In this document: one piece after another, positions 1-8,046 of the stretch | Position numbering within the stretch: the first letter of the stretch is position 1 | Layout: each line of letters opens with the position of its first letter | Source of the DNA: Couchioplanes caeruleus | GTDB taxonomy: Bacteria > Actinomycetota > Actinomycetes > Mycobacteriales > Micromonosporaceae | Assembly (NCBI RefSeq): GCF_023499255.1 | Contig: NZ_CP092183.1 | Location: 5,948,501-6,012,500, forward strand | Direction: 5' to 3' | DNA: 64,000 nt | Notes under the pieces: model-generated | The model's database searches: none | The model's input: the letters and a program-made list of their open reading frames with translations, nothing else | What the model was told of the DNA's origin: nothing | Translations under genes and position numbers: made by a program

Positions 1-36
1 GCTGAGCAGAGGTACGCAGCGGGACCCGCCCCGGGA

Positions 37-1032
37 TCAAACAGATGCTGAGGATTTCGTGATTGCCACGTCGTCTTCGATGAGGCTGCCGAGCGCGAGC
101 ACACCGTCGCGCTCGGCAACCGAGGTGACGAAGCCGTACGAGCCGTCGGTGGCGCGCAGGTCGTGCACCGGCTCGCCGTCGAGGTCGAAGGCCATGACCC
201 AGGCGACCACGGCGGGCCTGGGGCGTACCGCCTCGGGCAGGTTCCAGAGCAGGAGCCGCAGGAAGCCGGGCAGCGGCAGCAGCCGGTCCAGCAGCGGGTT
301 GCGCGGAGCCGCGATGCCGACCCACAGCAGGCCGTCGCTGCCGAGGTACATGTTGTCGGGAAAGCCCGGCAGGTTGTCGGCGAGCACCTCGGTGCGGCCC
401 GCGTCCGGGCCGGTCAGCCGGTGCCGCCGGATCCGGTAGCCGGCCGTCTCGGCGACCAGCAGGTACGACTCGTCGGGGGCCAGGACCAGCCCGTTGCCGA
501 ACTTCAGCCCGCTCAGCACCGTGGTGACGGTGCCGCCGGGGTCGCGGCGCAGCAACCGGCCGGTGCCGGTGTGCTCGAACATGTCGCCCAGGTGGTTCCT
601 CAGGTCCCACCGGCTGGTCGACGTGGTGAACCAGATCGTGCCGTCGGCCGCCTGCACCACGTTGCTGGCGAAGGTCAGCGGTTCGCCGTCGACGACGTCC
701 GTGAGGACCTCGACGGTGCCGTCCGGGCGTACCTCCAGCAGGCCCTTGTCGTGGTCGCAGACCAGGACGCCGCCGTCGGCGCGGGCGTGCAGCCCGAGCG
801 GGCGGCCGCCGGTGTCGGCCAGCACCGTGCGGTCGCCGGTGGCCGGGTCGATGCGGACGATGCGCCCGTCGGCGGTGCCGGTGAGGATCCTCCCGGCGGC
901 GTCGAAGACGACGTCCTCGGGCCCGTGCCCGCCGGTCGGCAACCGGCGCAGGACCCGCAGGGGCGCCGTCGGCCCGCGGTCGTGGAAGGCCGGCGGCTGC
1001 CAGCGGCGAGGTCTGATCAGGCGACGGGCCAT
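37..1032 (-). CDS. SMP-30/strictosidine synthase-like beta-propeller hydrolase
   Basis: The product is 331 aa. It has repeated short beta-blade motifs such as GPEDVVFDAAGRI, DGTIWFTTSTSRWD, FGNGLVLAPDESYLLVAE and FPDNMYLGSDGLLWVGIA, which are typical of the six-bladed gluconolactonase/strictosidine synthase superfamily. Members hydrolyse lactones or organophosphates; the substrate cannot be read here. There is no signal peptide, so it is probably cytoplasmic. The ATG was chosen because GGGAG lies about 5 nt upstream; the frame stays open further upstream only because of GC bias. It diverges from the quinone oxidoreductase gene across a promoter with two palindromes, so the two may be co-regulated. 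The family assignment is firm, the reaction is not. Confidence 0.85.
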   Translation of the reverse strand: MARRLIRPRRWQPPAFHDRGPTAPLRVLRRLPTGGHGPEDVVFDAAGRILTGTADGRIVRIDPATGDRTVLADTGGRPLGLHARADGGVLVCDHDKGLLEVRPDGTVEVLTDVVDGEPLTFASNVVQAADGTIWFTTSTSRWDLRNHLGDMFEHTGTGRLLRRDPGGTVTTVLSGLKFGNGLVLAPDESYLLVAETAGYRIRRHRLTGPDAGRTEVLADNLPGFPDNMYLGSDGLLWVGIAAPRNPLLDRLLPLPGFLRLLLWNLPEAVRPRPAVVAWVMAFDLDGEPVHDLRATDGSYGFVTSVAERDGVLALGSLIEDDVAITKSSASV

Positions 1033-1145
1033 CCGGGCTCCCAGGGTCGGCGGTGGGTCGGCTCCCGGCCAGTGTGCGCGCCGCCCTCCCCGCGCGCCCC
1101 GCGGCGGCGGCGATCCGCCGAGACCGCGGTCACACGACCGATCCC

Positions 1146-1199
1146 TTGCTTCGAATTCGAAGCATACGTATGGTCGGGATGTGCTTCGAACTCGAAGCA
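1146..1199 (+). promoter_or_regulatory. Promoter with two 18-bp palindromic operators
   Basis: A perfect palindrome TGCTTCGAATTCGAAGCA spans 1147-1164. A second copy, TGCTTCGAACTCGAAGCA, spans 1182-1199 and differs only at the centre. Their centres are 35 bp apart. A plausible -35 (TTGCTT, 1146-1151) and -10 (TATGGT, 1169-1174) with a 17-nt spacer overlap the first copy, and the second sits at the predicted +1. This is the layout of a repressor-controlled promoter for the oxidoreductase gene; it may also serve the divergent gene. The repressor is not identifiable in the window. Confidence 0.75.
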
Positions 1200-1218
1200 A
1201 TCGGAGAGGGTGAGTGTG

Positions 1219-2163
1219 ATGAAGGCAGTACGTTTCCACGAGTTCGGCGGCCCCGAGGTCCTGCGCCACGAGGACGCCGACCAGCCCGTCCCCGGCGCCG
1301 GACAGGTGCGGGTACGGGTGGCCGGGACGTCGTTCAACGGCGTCGACGCGACCATCCGCGGTGGCACCATGCAGGGCCCCATCCCGGTCGCGCTGCCGCA
1401 CACGCCGGGCGTCGACGTGGCCGGCACCGTCGACGCGCTCGGCGAGGGCGTCGGCACCCTGGCGGCCGGTGACCGGGTCATCGGCTTCCTGCCCATGGCG
1501 GAGGCCGGCGCCGCCGCCGAGTACGTGATCGCACCCGCCGAGGTCCTGACTGCGGCGCCCACCACCGTCCCGCTCGCCGACGCCGCGGCGCTGCCGGCCG
1601 TCGGCCTCACCGCCTGGCAGGCGCTGTTCGAGCACGCCAAGCTGACCGCCGGGCAACGCGTTCTCGTCAACGGGGCCGGCGGCGCGGTCGGCGACTACGC
1701 CGTCCAGCTGGCCAAGAACGCCGGCGCCCACGTCATCGCGACGGCGAGCCCGCGCAGCAGCCGGCGCGTCCGGGCCGCCGGCGCCGACCGGATCATCGAC
1801 CACACCACCGCCGACGTCACGGCGGAGGTGACCGAGCCGGTCGACGTGGTGCTCAACCTCGCCCCGATCTCCCCCGACCAGCTCGGGGCGCTGCTCACGG
1901 TCATCCGTGACGGCGGCACGCTGGTGAACACCACCGTCTGGATGCCCGCACCCTCCGACGACGAGCGCGGCGTCACCGGAATCGACCTGTACGTCCGCAG
2001 CGACGCCGAGCAACTGGCGCGGCTGGCCGGCCAGGTCGACGCCGGCCGGCTGCGCGTCGACGTCGCCGAGCGAGTCCCGCTGGCCGGCCTGCCCGCACTG
2101 CACGCCCGGGCCGCCGAGGGCGCCCTGCCGAGCGGCAAGGTGGTCGTCACCGTCCAGGGCTGA
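1219..2163 (+). CDS. NADPH:quinone oxidoreductase-like MDR-family protein
   Basis: This 314-aa protein belongs to the medium-chain dehydrogenase/reductase superfamily, quinone oxidoreductase branch. The N-terminal GroES-like domain starts MKAVRFHEFGGPEVL. The NAD(P)-binding Rossmann motif GAGGAVG lies at about residues 152-158 (VLVNGAGGAVGDYAVQLAK). I see no structural-zinc Cys cluster, consistent with zinc-independent QORs that reduce quinones or enones with NADPH in the cytoplasm. GTG codons at 1210 and 1216 are in frame and could be used; the ATG was preferred because it matches the usual family start and GGAGAG lies about 10 nt upstream. Paired palindromes in its promoter suggest induction by a reactive small molecule. 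Confidence 0.9.
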   Translation: MKAVRFHEFGGPEVLRHEDADQPVPGAGQVRVRVAGTSFNGVDATIRGGTMQGPIPVALPHTPGVDVAGTVDALGEGVGTLAAGDRVIGFLPMAEAGAAAEYVIAPAEVLTAAPTTVPLADAAALPAVGLTAWQALFEHAKLTAGQRVLVNGAGGAVGDYAVQLAKNAGAHVIATASPRSSRRVRAAGADRIIDHTTADVTAEVTEPVDVVLNLAPISPDQLGALLTVIRDGGTLVNTTVWMPAPSDDERGVTGIDLYVRSDAEQLARLAGQVDAGRLRVDVAERVPLAGLPALHARAAEGALPSGKVVVTVQG

Positions 2164-2189
2164 GCGATCGCCCGGGGGCGGCCTCAGCC
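2158..2189. terminator. Weak bidirectional hairpin between convergent genes
   Basis: GGCTGAG at 2158-2164 pairs with CTCAGCC at 2183-2189 around an 18-nt GC-rich loop. It spans the facing stop codons of the oxidoreductase gene and the MarR gene. There is no T-run. Confidence 0.35.
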
Positions 2190-2648
2190 GTCCCCGGCGG
2201 CGTAGTCGCGCATCGCCTCGGCGGCTTCGCGCAGGAAGGCGGCGGTGGCGGCGGCCTGCTCGGGGGTGAGCCGGGCCGCCGCCTCCTCGACGCGACGGAA
2301 CAGCGGGGCCAGGGCGCCGAGCACCTCGTCGTACGCCCGGTCGGTGGCGACGACGGTCTGCCGGCGGCGGTCCGAGGGGTGGGGGACGCGGCGGACGTGC
2401 CCGGTGGCTTCGAGACGGTCGACGAGTGTGGTCGCCGAGGCGGAGCGGATGCCCAGGAGCCGGCTCAGCTCACCCGGGCCGAGCCCCCCATCGCTGCTGA
2501 GCAGGTGGTCCAGCGCCGTGGCGTCGGTGATGCCGAGGCCGAGGCGGCGGGCCAGGCTCTGCGCGGCCTCGCCGTTGGCGCGCAACATCTCGCGGATGGC
2601 GTGCGAAATCTCGCTGTGTGACTCTCCCCGGCGGCGATGTCCCGTCAT
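2184..2648 (-). CDS. MarR family transcriptional regulator
   Basis: This 154-aa protein has the MarR fold. A winged helix-turn-helix lies at about residues 55-95 (GELSRLLGIRSASATTLVDR, then the wing VRRVPHPSDRRRQ). Amphipathic N- and C-terminal helices would form the dimer interface. It is divergent from a DHA2-family exporter, with a 23-bp imperfect palindrome between them. That is the classic arrangement in which a MarR repressor controls itself and a drug pump and is released by the pump's substrate. The ligand is unknown. Confidence 0.92.
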   Translation of the reverse strand: MTGHRRRGESHSEISHAIREMLRANGEAAQSLARRLGLGITDATALDHLLSSDGGLGPGELSRLLGIRSASATTLVDRLEATGHVRRVPHPSDRRRQTVVATDRAYDEVLGALAPLFRRVEEAAARLTPEQAAATAAFLREAAEAMRDYAAGDG

Positions 2649-2668
2649 GCTGCGGTCCCCACGCTCGA

Positions 2669-2699
2669 AGTAGCAAGAATTTCTAACTACTTGTATACC
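2669..2699 (+). promoter_or_regulatory. MarR-type operator and leaderless promoter of the exporter gene
   Basis: A 23-bp imperfect palindrome lies at 2669-2691, with arms AGTAGnnAGAA and TTCTnnCTACT around a central T. It is strikingly AT-rich for this region. A -10-like TATACC follows at 2694-2699. The start of the exporter gene at 2707 is where transcription would begin, so the mRNA is probably leaderless; no Shine-Dalgarno sequence is present. A regulator bound to the palindrome would block both divergent promoters. Confidence 0.75.
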
Positions 2700-2706
2700 T
2701 GACATC

Positions 2707-4290
2707 ATGACCCCCGAGATAACGGGCGCGCGCCGCTGGCTCGGCCTCGTGATGATCAGCCTCGGCGTCGCGATGATCATCGTGGACGCCACCATCGTCA
2801 ACGTCGCCGTGCCCTCGATCATCAAGGACATCGGCGCCACCTCCAGCGACGCCCAGTGGATCCAGGAGTCGTACACGCTGGTCTTCGCCGCCCTGCTGCT
2901 CGTCGCCGGGCGTACCGCGGACCGCTCCGGGCGCCGCCGGCTCTTCCTCGCCGGGATCGTCGTGTTCACCCTCGCCAGCGTCGGATGCGCGCTGGCGCCG
3001 ACGCCGCCGCTGCTCATCGCCGGCCGGCTGGTGCAGGGCGTGGGCGGCGCGATGATCCTGCCGACCTCGCTGTCGCTGCTCAACGCCTCCTTCACCGGCC
3101 GGGAGCGGGGCATCGCCTTCGCGGTGTGGGGATCCACGATCGGCGGTGCGGCCGCGCTCGGCCCCCTGCTGGGCGGGTGGCTCACCACCGACCTCTCCTG
3201 GCGGTGGGCGTTCGGCATCAACGTGCCGCTCGGCGCGCTGGTGTTCGCCGGGACCGCCCTGCTGGTCGCCGAGTCGCGTGAGCCGCAGGGCCGCCGCGGC
3301 AACGACTGGGCCGGCGCAGTGCTCTCGACCGTCACCCTCACCGGGGTCGTCTTCGGCCTCATCGAGGGGCGCAACTACGGCTGGTTCGAGCGTACGGGGC
3401 CGGTCGACATCGCCGGTGTGTCGTGGACGATGCGGCTCTCGCCCGTACCCGTGGCCTTCGCCGTCGCCGTTCTCGGCCTGGTCGCCTTCGTGCTCGTGGA
3501 GCGGCGCCGCAACGCGGCGGGCAAGCCCGTCCTGCTCGACCTGACGCTGTTCGCCATCCCGTCGTTCCGCAACGGCAACCTGGTCGCCGGCGTCGTCAGC
3601 CTGGGCGAGTTCGGTCTGCTCTTCTCGCTGCCGCTCTGGCTGCAGAACGTGCTCGGCTACTCCGCCTTCGAGACCGGCCTGGCGCTGGTGCCGCTGGCCG
3701 CGGGCAGCTTCCTCGCCAGCGGACTCGCCGCGCCGCTGACGGCCGCGCGCGGCGCGGCCTTCGCGGTCCGCCTCGGCATCCTGCTGGAGCTGCTCGGCGT
3801 CGCCGGGATCGGCATCGTCGCGGCGCCGGACACGCCCTGGTGGGCGTTCACCCCGATGCTCTTCGGGTACGGCGTGGGCGTCGGGCTCGCGACCGCACAG
3901 ATCACCGGCGTGGTGCTGGCCGACGTCCCGGTGGCGATGAGCGGGCAGGCGTCCGGCACCCAGAGCACCACCCGGCAGCTGGGATCCGCCCTCGGCATCG
4001 CGGTGCTCGGCTCGGTGCTGTTCGGCACCCTCGCCGGCCACCTCGGGACCGCCCTCACCGACCGCGACGTCCCGGAGCCGCAGAAATCGGCCGTCATCAC
4101 CGCGGTCAAGAAGAGCGCGGGCGCGGCGATCCCCGGCCTGGCGGCGAGCCCCGCGACGGCGACGCTGGCCGGCGACGCCCGGCAGGCCTTCTCCACCGCG
4201 ACCAGGTGGACCGCGCTGACGGCCGCCGGCTTCCTGCTGCTCGGGCTGATCGCGTCCACCCGGCTCGAGTCGGCGCGGGAACCCTCCTGA
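2707..4290 (+). CDS. DHA2-family MFS drug:H+ antiporter (EmrB/QacA type)
   Basis: The product is 527 aa with about 14 predicted membrane segments, the length and topology of the DHA2 (14-TMS) family. Visible signatures are LGVAMIIVDATIVNVAVP in TM1, GRTADRSGRRRLF in the loop after TM2 (motif A), RLVQGVGGAMILPTSL in TM4, and SGQASGTQSTTRQLGSALGI in the C-terminal half. These proteins export hydrophobic or cationic compounds using the proton gradient. Divergence from a MarR gene across a shared operator argues for substrate-induced efflux. The substrate is unknown. Confidence 0.93.
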   Translation: MTPEITGARRWLGLVMISLGVAMIIVDATIVNVAVPSIIKDIGATSSDAQWIQESYTLVFAALLLVAGRTADRSGRRRLFLAGIVVFTLASVGCALAPTPPLLIAGRLVQGVGGAMILPTSLSLLNASFTGRERGIAFAVWGSTIGGAAALGPLLGGWLTTDLSWRWAFGINVPLGALVFAGTALLVAESREPQGRRGNDWAGAVLSTVTLTGVVFGLIEGRNYGWFERTGPVDIAGVSWTMRLSPVPVAFAVAVLGLVAFVLVERRRNAAGKPVLLDLTLFAIPSFRNGNLVAGVVSLGEFGLLFSLPLWLQNVLGYSAFETGLALVPLAAGSFLASGLAAPLTAARGAAFAVRLGILLELLGVAGIGIVAAPDTPWWAFTPMLFGYGVGVGLATAQITGVVLADVPVAMSGQASGTQSTTRQLGSALGIAVLGSVLFGTLAGHLGTALTDRDVPEPQKSAVITAVKKSAGAAIPGLAASPATATLAGDARQAFSTATRWTALTAAGFLLLGLIASTRLESAREPS

Positions 4291-4755
4291 GCAGCTGAAG
4301 ACGACGACACGCAGGTCCGTCCGGCTCCACGATCAGGATGTCCTTGTCGAGCTCGACGTCACCGGCGCCGGCGCGGTGGCGGTCATCGTGTCCACCCAGC
4401 CGGGCGGCACGCCGGCGTCGTGGCCCGCCACTGCGCGAAGGCCGGGCCGGCCGCGGTCAGGGTCCGTGACGGGCGCCCGGAGGTCCGGGTCCTGCCCGTA
4501 ACGCCGGACCACGGTGTGCAGGCCGGCGACGAGCACGCGGACGGCGGCCGGGGTCGGCTCCCGCCGCATCGTCGCCGTGCCCGGGTCGGCGGAACCGGCC
4601 GACGCCCGCAGCCGGAATGGTCCTTCGCGTTCGGGCGAGCACCCGGGCCCGGCCGCCGGTCACGGCCGGCGGCGGTCCTGCTCCCGTGCGCCGACGTGTC
4701 AGGGTCGGCACGGTAGCCACGGCCGTACCGTGCCGGCAGGCCCGGGATGTCCCCC
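4291..4755. other. Gene-poor interval; no supported gene
   Basis: This 465-nt stretch follows the exporter gene and faces the end of the phosphoesterase gene. Short open frames exist on both strands, as expected from GC content, but none combines a start with a ribosome site, a recognisable motif and plausible length. One minus-strand stretch (about 4430-4560) reads with protein-like composition and could be a decayed gene. The only clear structure is a hairpin at 4707-4734. Confidence 0.6.
4707..4734 (-). terminator. Rho-independent-like hairpin after the phosphoesterase gene
   Basis: GGCACGGTA at 4707-4715 is perfectly complementary to TACCGTGCC at 4726-4734, with a 10-nt loop. It begins 22 nt past the stop codon of the phosphoesterase gene. 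There is no U-tract, which is common for actinobacterial terminators. Confidence 0.65.
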
Positions 4756-6396
4756 TCAGCGGTGCCCGACGCCGCCGACGCGCAGGGCCGGGCCCATGTC
4801 GTTGACACGGGCGTCCCGGCCGAAGCGGGTGTCCAGCGTGGCCAGACCGTACTGCTGCTCGATGGTGCGCAGGATCGAGGTGGTGTCGTACGGCGTGTGG
4901 TCGACGCCGGAGGCGCGCAGCGACCGGGAGATCAGCAGGGCGGGGATGCGGGTGCCGGGACCGTACTCGTCGGACGGTCCGGGCGTGGCGTGCCGGCCCT
5001 GACCGGGCGGGACGACGTGGTCCCACTGGCCGCCGAACTCGTCATAGGTGACCACGATCAGCGTACGGGCGGCCTGCGGGCCGGCCATGACGGCGTTGAT
5101 CAGGTCGACGAGGTGCCGCTCGCCGTTGTCGGTGCTGGCATAGCCGGGATGCTCGTTCTCCGCACCGTACGGTTTGACGAAGCTGACCGCCGGCAGGCCG
5201 CCCGACCGCGCGGCGCTGAAGAACGCGGTCTCGTCCTGCAGGTGATCGCGGGGGTGCTCGCCGGTGCGCGGGTCGACGTATCCGGGCGCGTACCGGGCGA
5301 AGTAGTTGAACGGCTGGTGGTGGTACTGGAACAGCGGGCCCGGGTGCCCGGCGGCCGCGTCGTTCCACCCGCCGGCGTACCAGGCCCAGGCGACGTTGCG
5401 CTCGGACAGCTCGTCGCCGATGGTCCGGCGGTAGTCCGGCGCGGCCGGGTCCACGTTGTTGACCAGCGGCAGCGTGGTGGCGCCGCCCGCGCTGGGCGGG
5501 TTGGACGGCTGCACGGTGTTGACCGCGTAGTCGCCGCAGGCGAAGCCGGCGCGGCCCGGGCAGGCCTGGGTGAGCGGCCCGTCGTTCAGCGCCGGGTTGC
5601 TGCCGTGCAGCGGGTACGGCCGGACGCCGGTGTCCGCGGCGGGCGGGTTGGGGTTCGGGAAGCCCTCGGCGTCGACGACCGAGTGGGCGGCGGCGGGCGC
5701 GCCCCGCCACGGCGGCGCCTGCGCGGCCACCAGGTACTGGTGGTTGAGGAACGACCCGCCGAACGCGGCCTGGAAGAACCGGTCCGCGACGACGTAGTGC
5801 GGCGCCCCGGCGGCGTGCAGGTACTGGTAGATGGGCAGCTGGCGGGTGTCGTAGTACCCCTGGGTGAGGCCGGTCGCGTCGCTGCCGGTGCTGTAGCGGT
5901 CCATCCGGCCGCCGTCGAGCTGGTACTGCTCCTGATAGAACCGGTGCACCAGGTCACGGGTGCAGCCGCCGGGGGTGCCGCCCGGGCAGGTCAGGCTCTC
6001 CGGCGTGATGTAGTCGTTGATCGGGAACGGCCGGTTGGCGAAGTGGCTCGCGTACGAGAACCCGTTGCTCGCCGCGTCGGTGCCGCAGGTGGCGGGCAGC
6101 GGCGGGGACGCGAGGCTGGGGTCGTTCTGGTAGAGGCACCGGTACGGGGTGCCGTCCTGCCGGACCTGCGCGCTGCGGCGGGCGTACCCGGGCGCGCCGC
6201 GGCCGTCGACCCACTGGGCGCCGACCCGGCCCCAGCCCGCGTACAGGTTGTCGAAGCTGTGGTTCTCCTGGTAGATGACCACGAGGTTGGTGAAGGGGCC
6301 GAGCGGGCCGCCGTGGCGATGGTGGGCCTGAGCGGGGCCGACGGCCCCTGTGAGCATGAGGACCATTGCACCGAGCACCGCGCCGACCCGTCTCAT
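4756..6396 (-). CDS. Secreted phosphoesterase (acid phosphatase/phospholipase C superfamily)
   Basis: This 546-aa protein carries a Sec signal peptide at about residues 1-25 (MRRVGAVLGAMVLMLTGAVG, cleavage near AQA-HH). The mature part begins with LVVIYQENHSFDN at residues 39-51, the metal-binding signature of the phosphoesterase family that includes phospholipase C and AcpA. A second conserved segment, TYDEFGGQWDHV, lies near residue 450. It probably removes phosphate from phospholipids or phosphoesters outside the cell. The ATG is preceded by GGAGCG. The decayed MFS gene upstream ends only about 20 nt before this start, so its promoter may lie within that remnant. Confidence 0.85.
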   Translation of the reverse strand: MRRVGAVLGAMVLMLTGAVGPAQAHHRHGGPLGPFTNLVVIYQENHSFDNLYAGWGRVGAQWVDGRGAPGYARRSAQVRQDGTPYRCLYQNDPSLASPPLPATCGTDAASNGFSYASHFANRPFPINDYITPESLTCPGGTPGGCTRDLVHRFYQEQYQLDGGRMDRYSTGSDATGLTQGYYDTRQLPIYQYLHAAGAPHYVVADRFFQAAFGGSFLNHQYLVAAQAPPWRGAPAAAHSVVDAEGFPNPNPPAADTGVRPYPLHGSNPALNDGPLTQACPGRAGFACGDYAVNTVQPSNPPSAGGATTLPLVNNVDPAAPDYRRTIGDELSERNVAWAWYAGGWNDAAAGHPGPLFQYHHQPFNYFARYAPGYVDPRTGEHPRDHLQDETAFFSAARSGGLPAVSFVKPYGAENEHPGYASTDNGERHLVDLINAVMAGPQAARTLIVVTYDEFGGQWDHVVPPGQGRHATPGPSDEYGPGTRIPALLISRSLRASGVDHTPYDTTSILRTIEQQYGLATLDTRFGRDARVNDMGPALRVGGVGHR

Positions 6397-6418
6397 GTCC
6401 GCTCCCGTCGTCGTCGAC

Positions 6419-7233
6419 TCATCGCAACTTATCGTGGCTGCGTGGCCGGTCGGGGTTGTCGCTCGTGGCACCCACCGCCGATTGCCGCGAGCCGGGCGGC
6501 GCGGCGGGGCGGCCCCGGCGGTCGAGCACCGTGACGGCCGCGGTCACCAGGATCATGGCCGAGCCGATCACCAGCAGCCCGCACCAGCGCGAATCCGGCG
6601 AAGGCCAGCGGGTAGCCGGGCGCCGCCGCGCACAGGGCGAACCCGAGACCCACCACCGCAGCCGTCCGGGTGACCAGCTTCTCCGGCTCCCCCAGCAGGG
6701 GTCGCGCGCTCACCGCGAGCGAGCCGAGCAGGTTGCCGAGGCCGAACGCCGCCGCCAGCAGGCCGGCCGTACCGGCGTCGACGTGCAGATCGGGGCCGTA
6801 CGCGACGGCGATGACGGCGACCGCCCCGCCCGGCACGGCGGCGACGACGGTCGTGTACATGACCCGGCGCAGCGGCCCGGTGGTCACGATCAGCCGCAGG
6901 GCCTGCCGTACGGAAAGGACCTCGTCCGGGGGCACGGTGTCGCCGCCGGCGGGCAGCGCGGCCAGCCGGCTGCTCAGCCCGCCGGTCAGCAGCGGGCCGC
7001 ACGCGCCCGCCACCGCGGCGAGCGCCCCGACCAGGGCGATCGGTATCCGGCTCAGACCGAGGGTCGCCGCCGCGATCAGCATTCCGTATGCCACGCACAC
7101 CACGGCGATCAGCCGGCGGCCGCGGCACGTCCGGCGTGGTGGCGGCGAGCAGCACGAACCCGACCGCCGCCCCGGCATCCGCACCGCGGGCCAGGGTGGC
7201 GGCGGCCACGTACCGCACCAGAGCCGTCTGCAC
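6419..7233 (-). pseudogene. Decayed MFS transporter gene with frame shifts and probable deletions
   Basis: Read on the minus strand from GTG at 7233, transporter-like protein appears in three successive frames. The first gives a start and one membrane segment (VGFVLLAATTPDV). Near 7115 the reading jumps to a frame encoding further membrane segments (LIAVVCVAYGMLIAAATLG, TTVVAAVPGGAVAVIAVAYG, FGLGNLLGSLAVSARPLLG). Near 6578 it jumps again to LLVIGSAMILVTAAVTVLD and ends at TGA 6419. Only about 270 residues remain where about 400 are usual. Abrupt joins after DVP and after AALPAGGDTV suggest internal deletions. It resembles 12-TMS MFS exporters and is very unlikely to be functional. Confidence 0.75.
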
Positions 7234-7380
7234 GCCGCCTCTGCTACCCGCCGGGCAGGGACGGCACGCATCGCTCGGCCAGGCCGGCCCTCTTCGATCT
7301 GCACCTTCGTCCCCACGGGACGCGCACCGACAGGCAGGAACGGCGGGCGGGGCGGCGGAGCGGATCTACACTCGCCGACC

Positions 7381-8046
7381 ATGCGGGTGCTGGTGGTCGA
7401 GGACGATCCGGAACTCGGTCCGGCCATCGCCGCGGGCCTGCGCGCCACGGGGTTCGCGACCGACTCCGCACGGTTGCGCGAGGAGGCCGATCTCAAGGTG
7501 TCGGTCAACAGCTACGACTGCGTGGTCGCCGATCGCGGGCTGCCCGACGGCGATGCGCTGGAGGCGGTCCGGGCGTGGCGCGGCGCCGGCCGTACGGTGC
7601 CCGTCCTGGTGCTGACGGCGCTGGGGACCGTCGAGGACCGGGTGGCGGGCTTCGAGCACGGCGCCGACGACTACCTGGTCAAGCCGTTCGCCATGGCGGA
7701 GCTGGTCGCACGGGTCCGGGCGTTGTGCCGGCGCGACCAGCCACCGCGGCTGCCGGTGCTGACCGTCGCCGACCTGACCCTCGACGTGCCGCGCCACCGG
7801 GTACGCCGGGCCGGCGTCCTGCTCGCGCTGACCGCCAAGGAGTTCGCCGTCCTGGAGGCGCTGATGGTCCGCGCCGGCGCCGCCGTCACCCGCAGCGAGC
7901 TGCTCGAACGCTGCTGGGACGAGATGAGCGACCCGGCCTCCAACGTGGTCGACGTGGCGATCCGGCAGCTGCGCCGCAAGCTCGGGCCGCCGGACCTCAT
8001 CGAGTCGCTCCGGGGTGTCGGGTACCGCATCCGCGGCGCCGCATGA
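7381..8046 (+). CDS. OmpR/PhoB-family response regulator
   Basis: The product is 221 aa. The receiver domain (about 1-115) has the acidic pocket VVEDD at residues 5-9, the phospho-acceptor D51 in VVADRGLPDGD, a Thr near 80 (VLTALGT) and K101 in YLVKPF. The C-terminal winged helix (about 128-219) shows LTAKEFAVLEALM and the wing region ending RGVGYRIRG. It would be phosphorylated by the kinase whose start codon overlaps its stop (ATGA). No target genes are evident beyond the neighbouring mannanase gene. Confidence 0.95.
   Translation: MRVLVVEDDPELGPAIAAGLRATGFATDSARLREEADLKVSVNSYDCVVADRGLPDGDALEAVRAWRGAGRTVPVLVLTALGTVEDRVAGFEHGADDYLVKPFAMAELVARVRALCRRDQPPRLPVLTVADLTLDVPRHRVRRAGVLLALTAKEFAVLEALMVRAGAAVTRSELLERCWDEMSDPASNVVDVAIRQLRRKLGPPDLIESLRGVGYRIRGAA

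Noticed and set aside
1147..1199. The twin palindromes as LexA/SOS boxes
   Set aside because: Actinobacterial LexA sites have GAAC-n4-GTTC geometry; here the arms are TGCTTCGAA with no such spacing, and the downstream gene is not an SOS gene.
163..1218. Continuous open frame on the plus strand upstream of the quinone oxidoreductase
   Set aside because: It is the antisense of the lactonase gene, has low-complexity Gln/Ala/Val composition, and ends in the operator region; the family start and ribosome site are at 1219.
4333..4569. Minus-strand segment resembling part of an NRPS condensation domain (LVAGLHTVVRRYGQD)
   Set aside because: The similarity is only about 15 residues, there are no HHxxxD or other motifs, and the frame ends quickly; not enough for a gene or pseudogene call.
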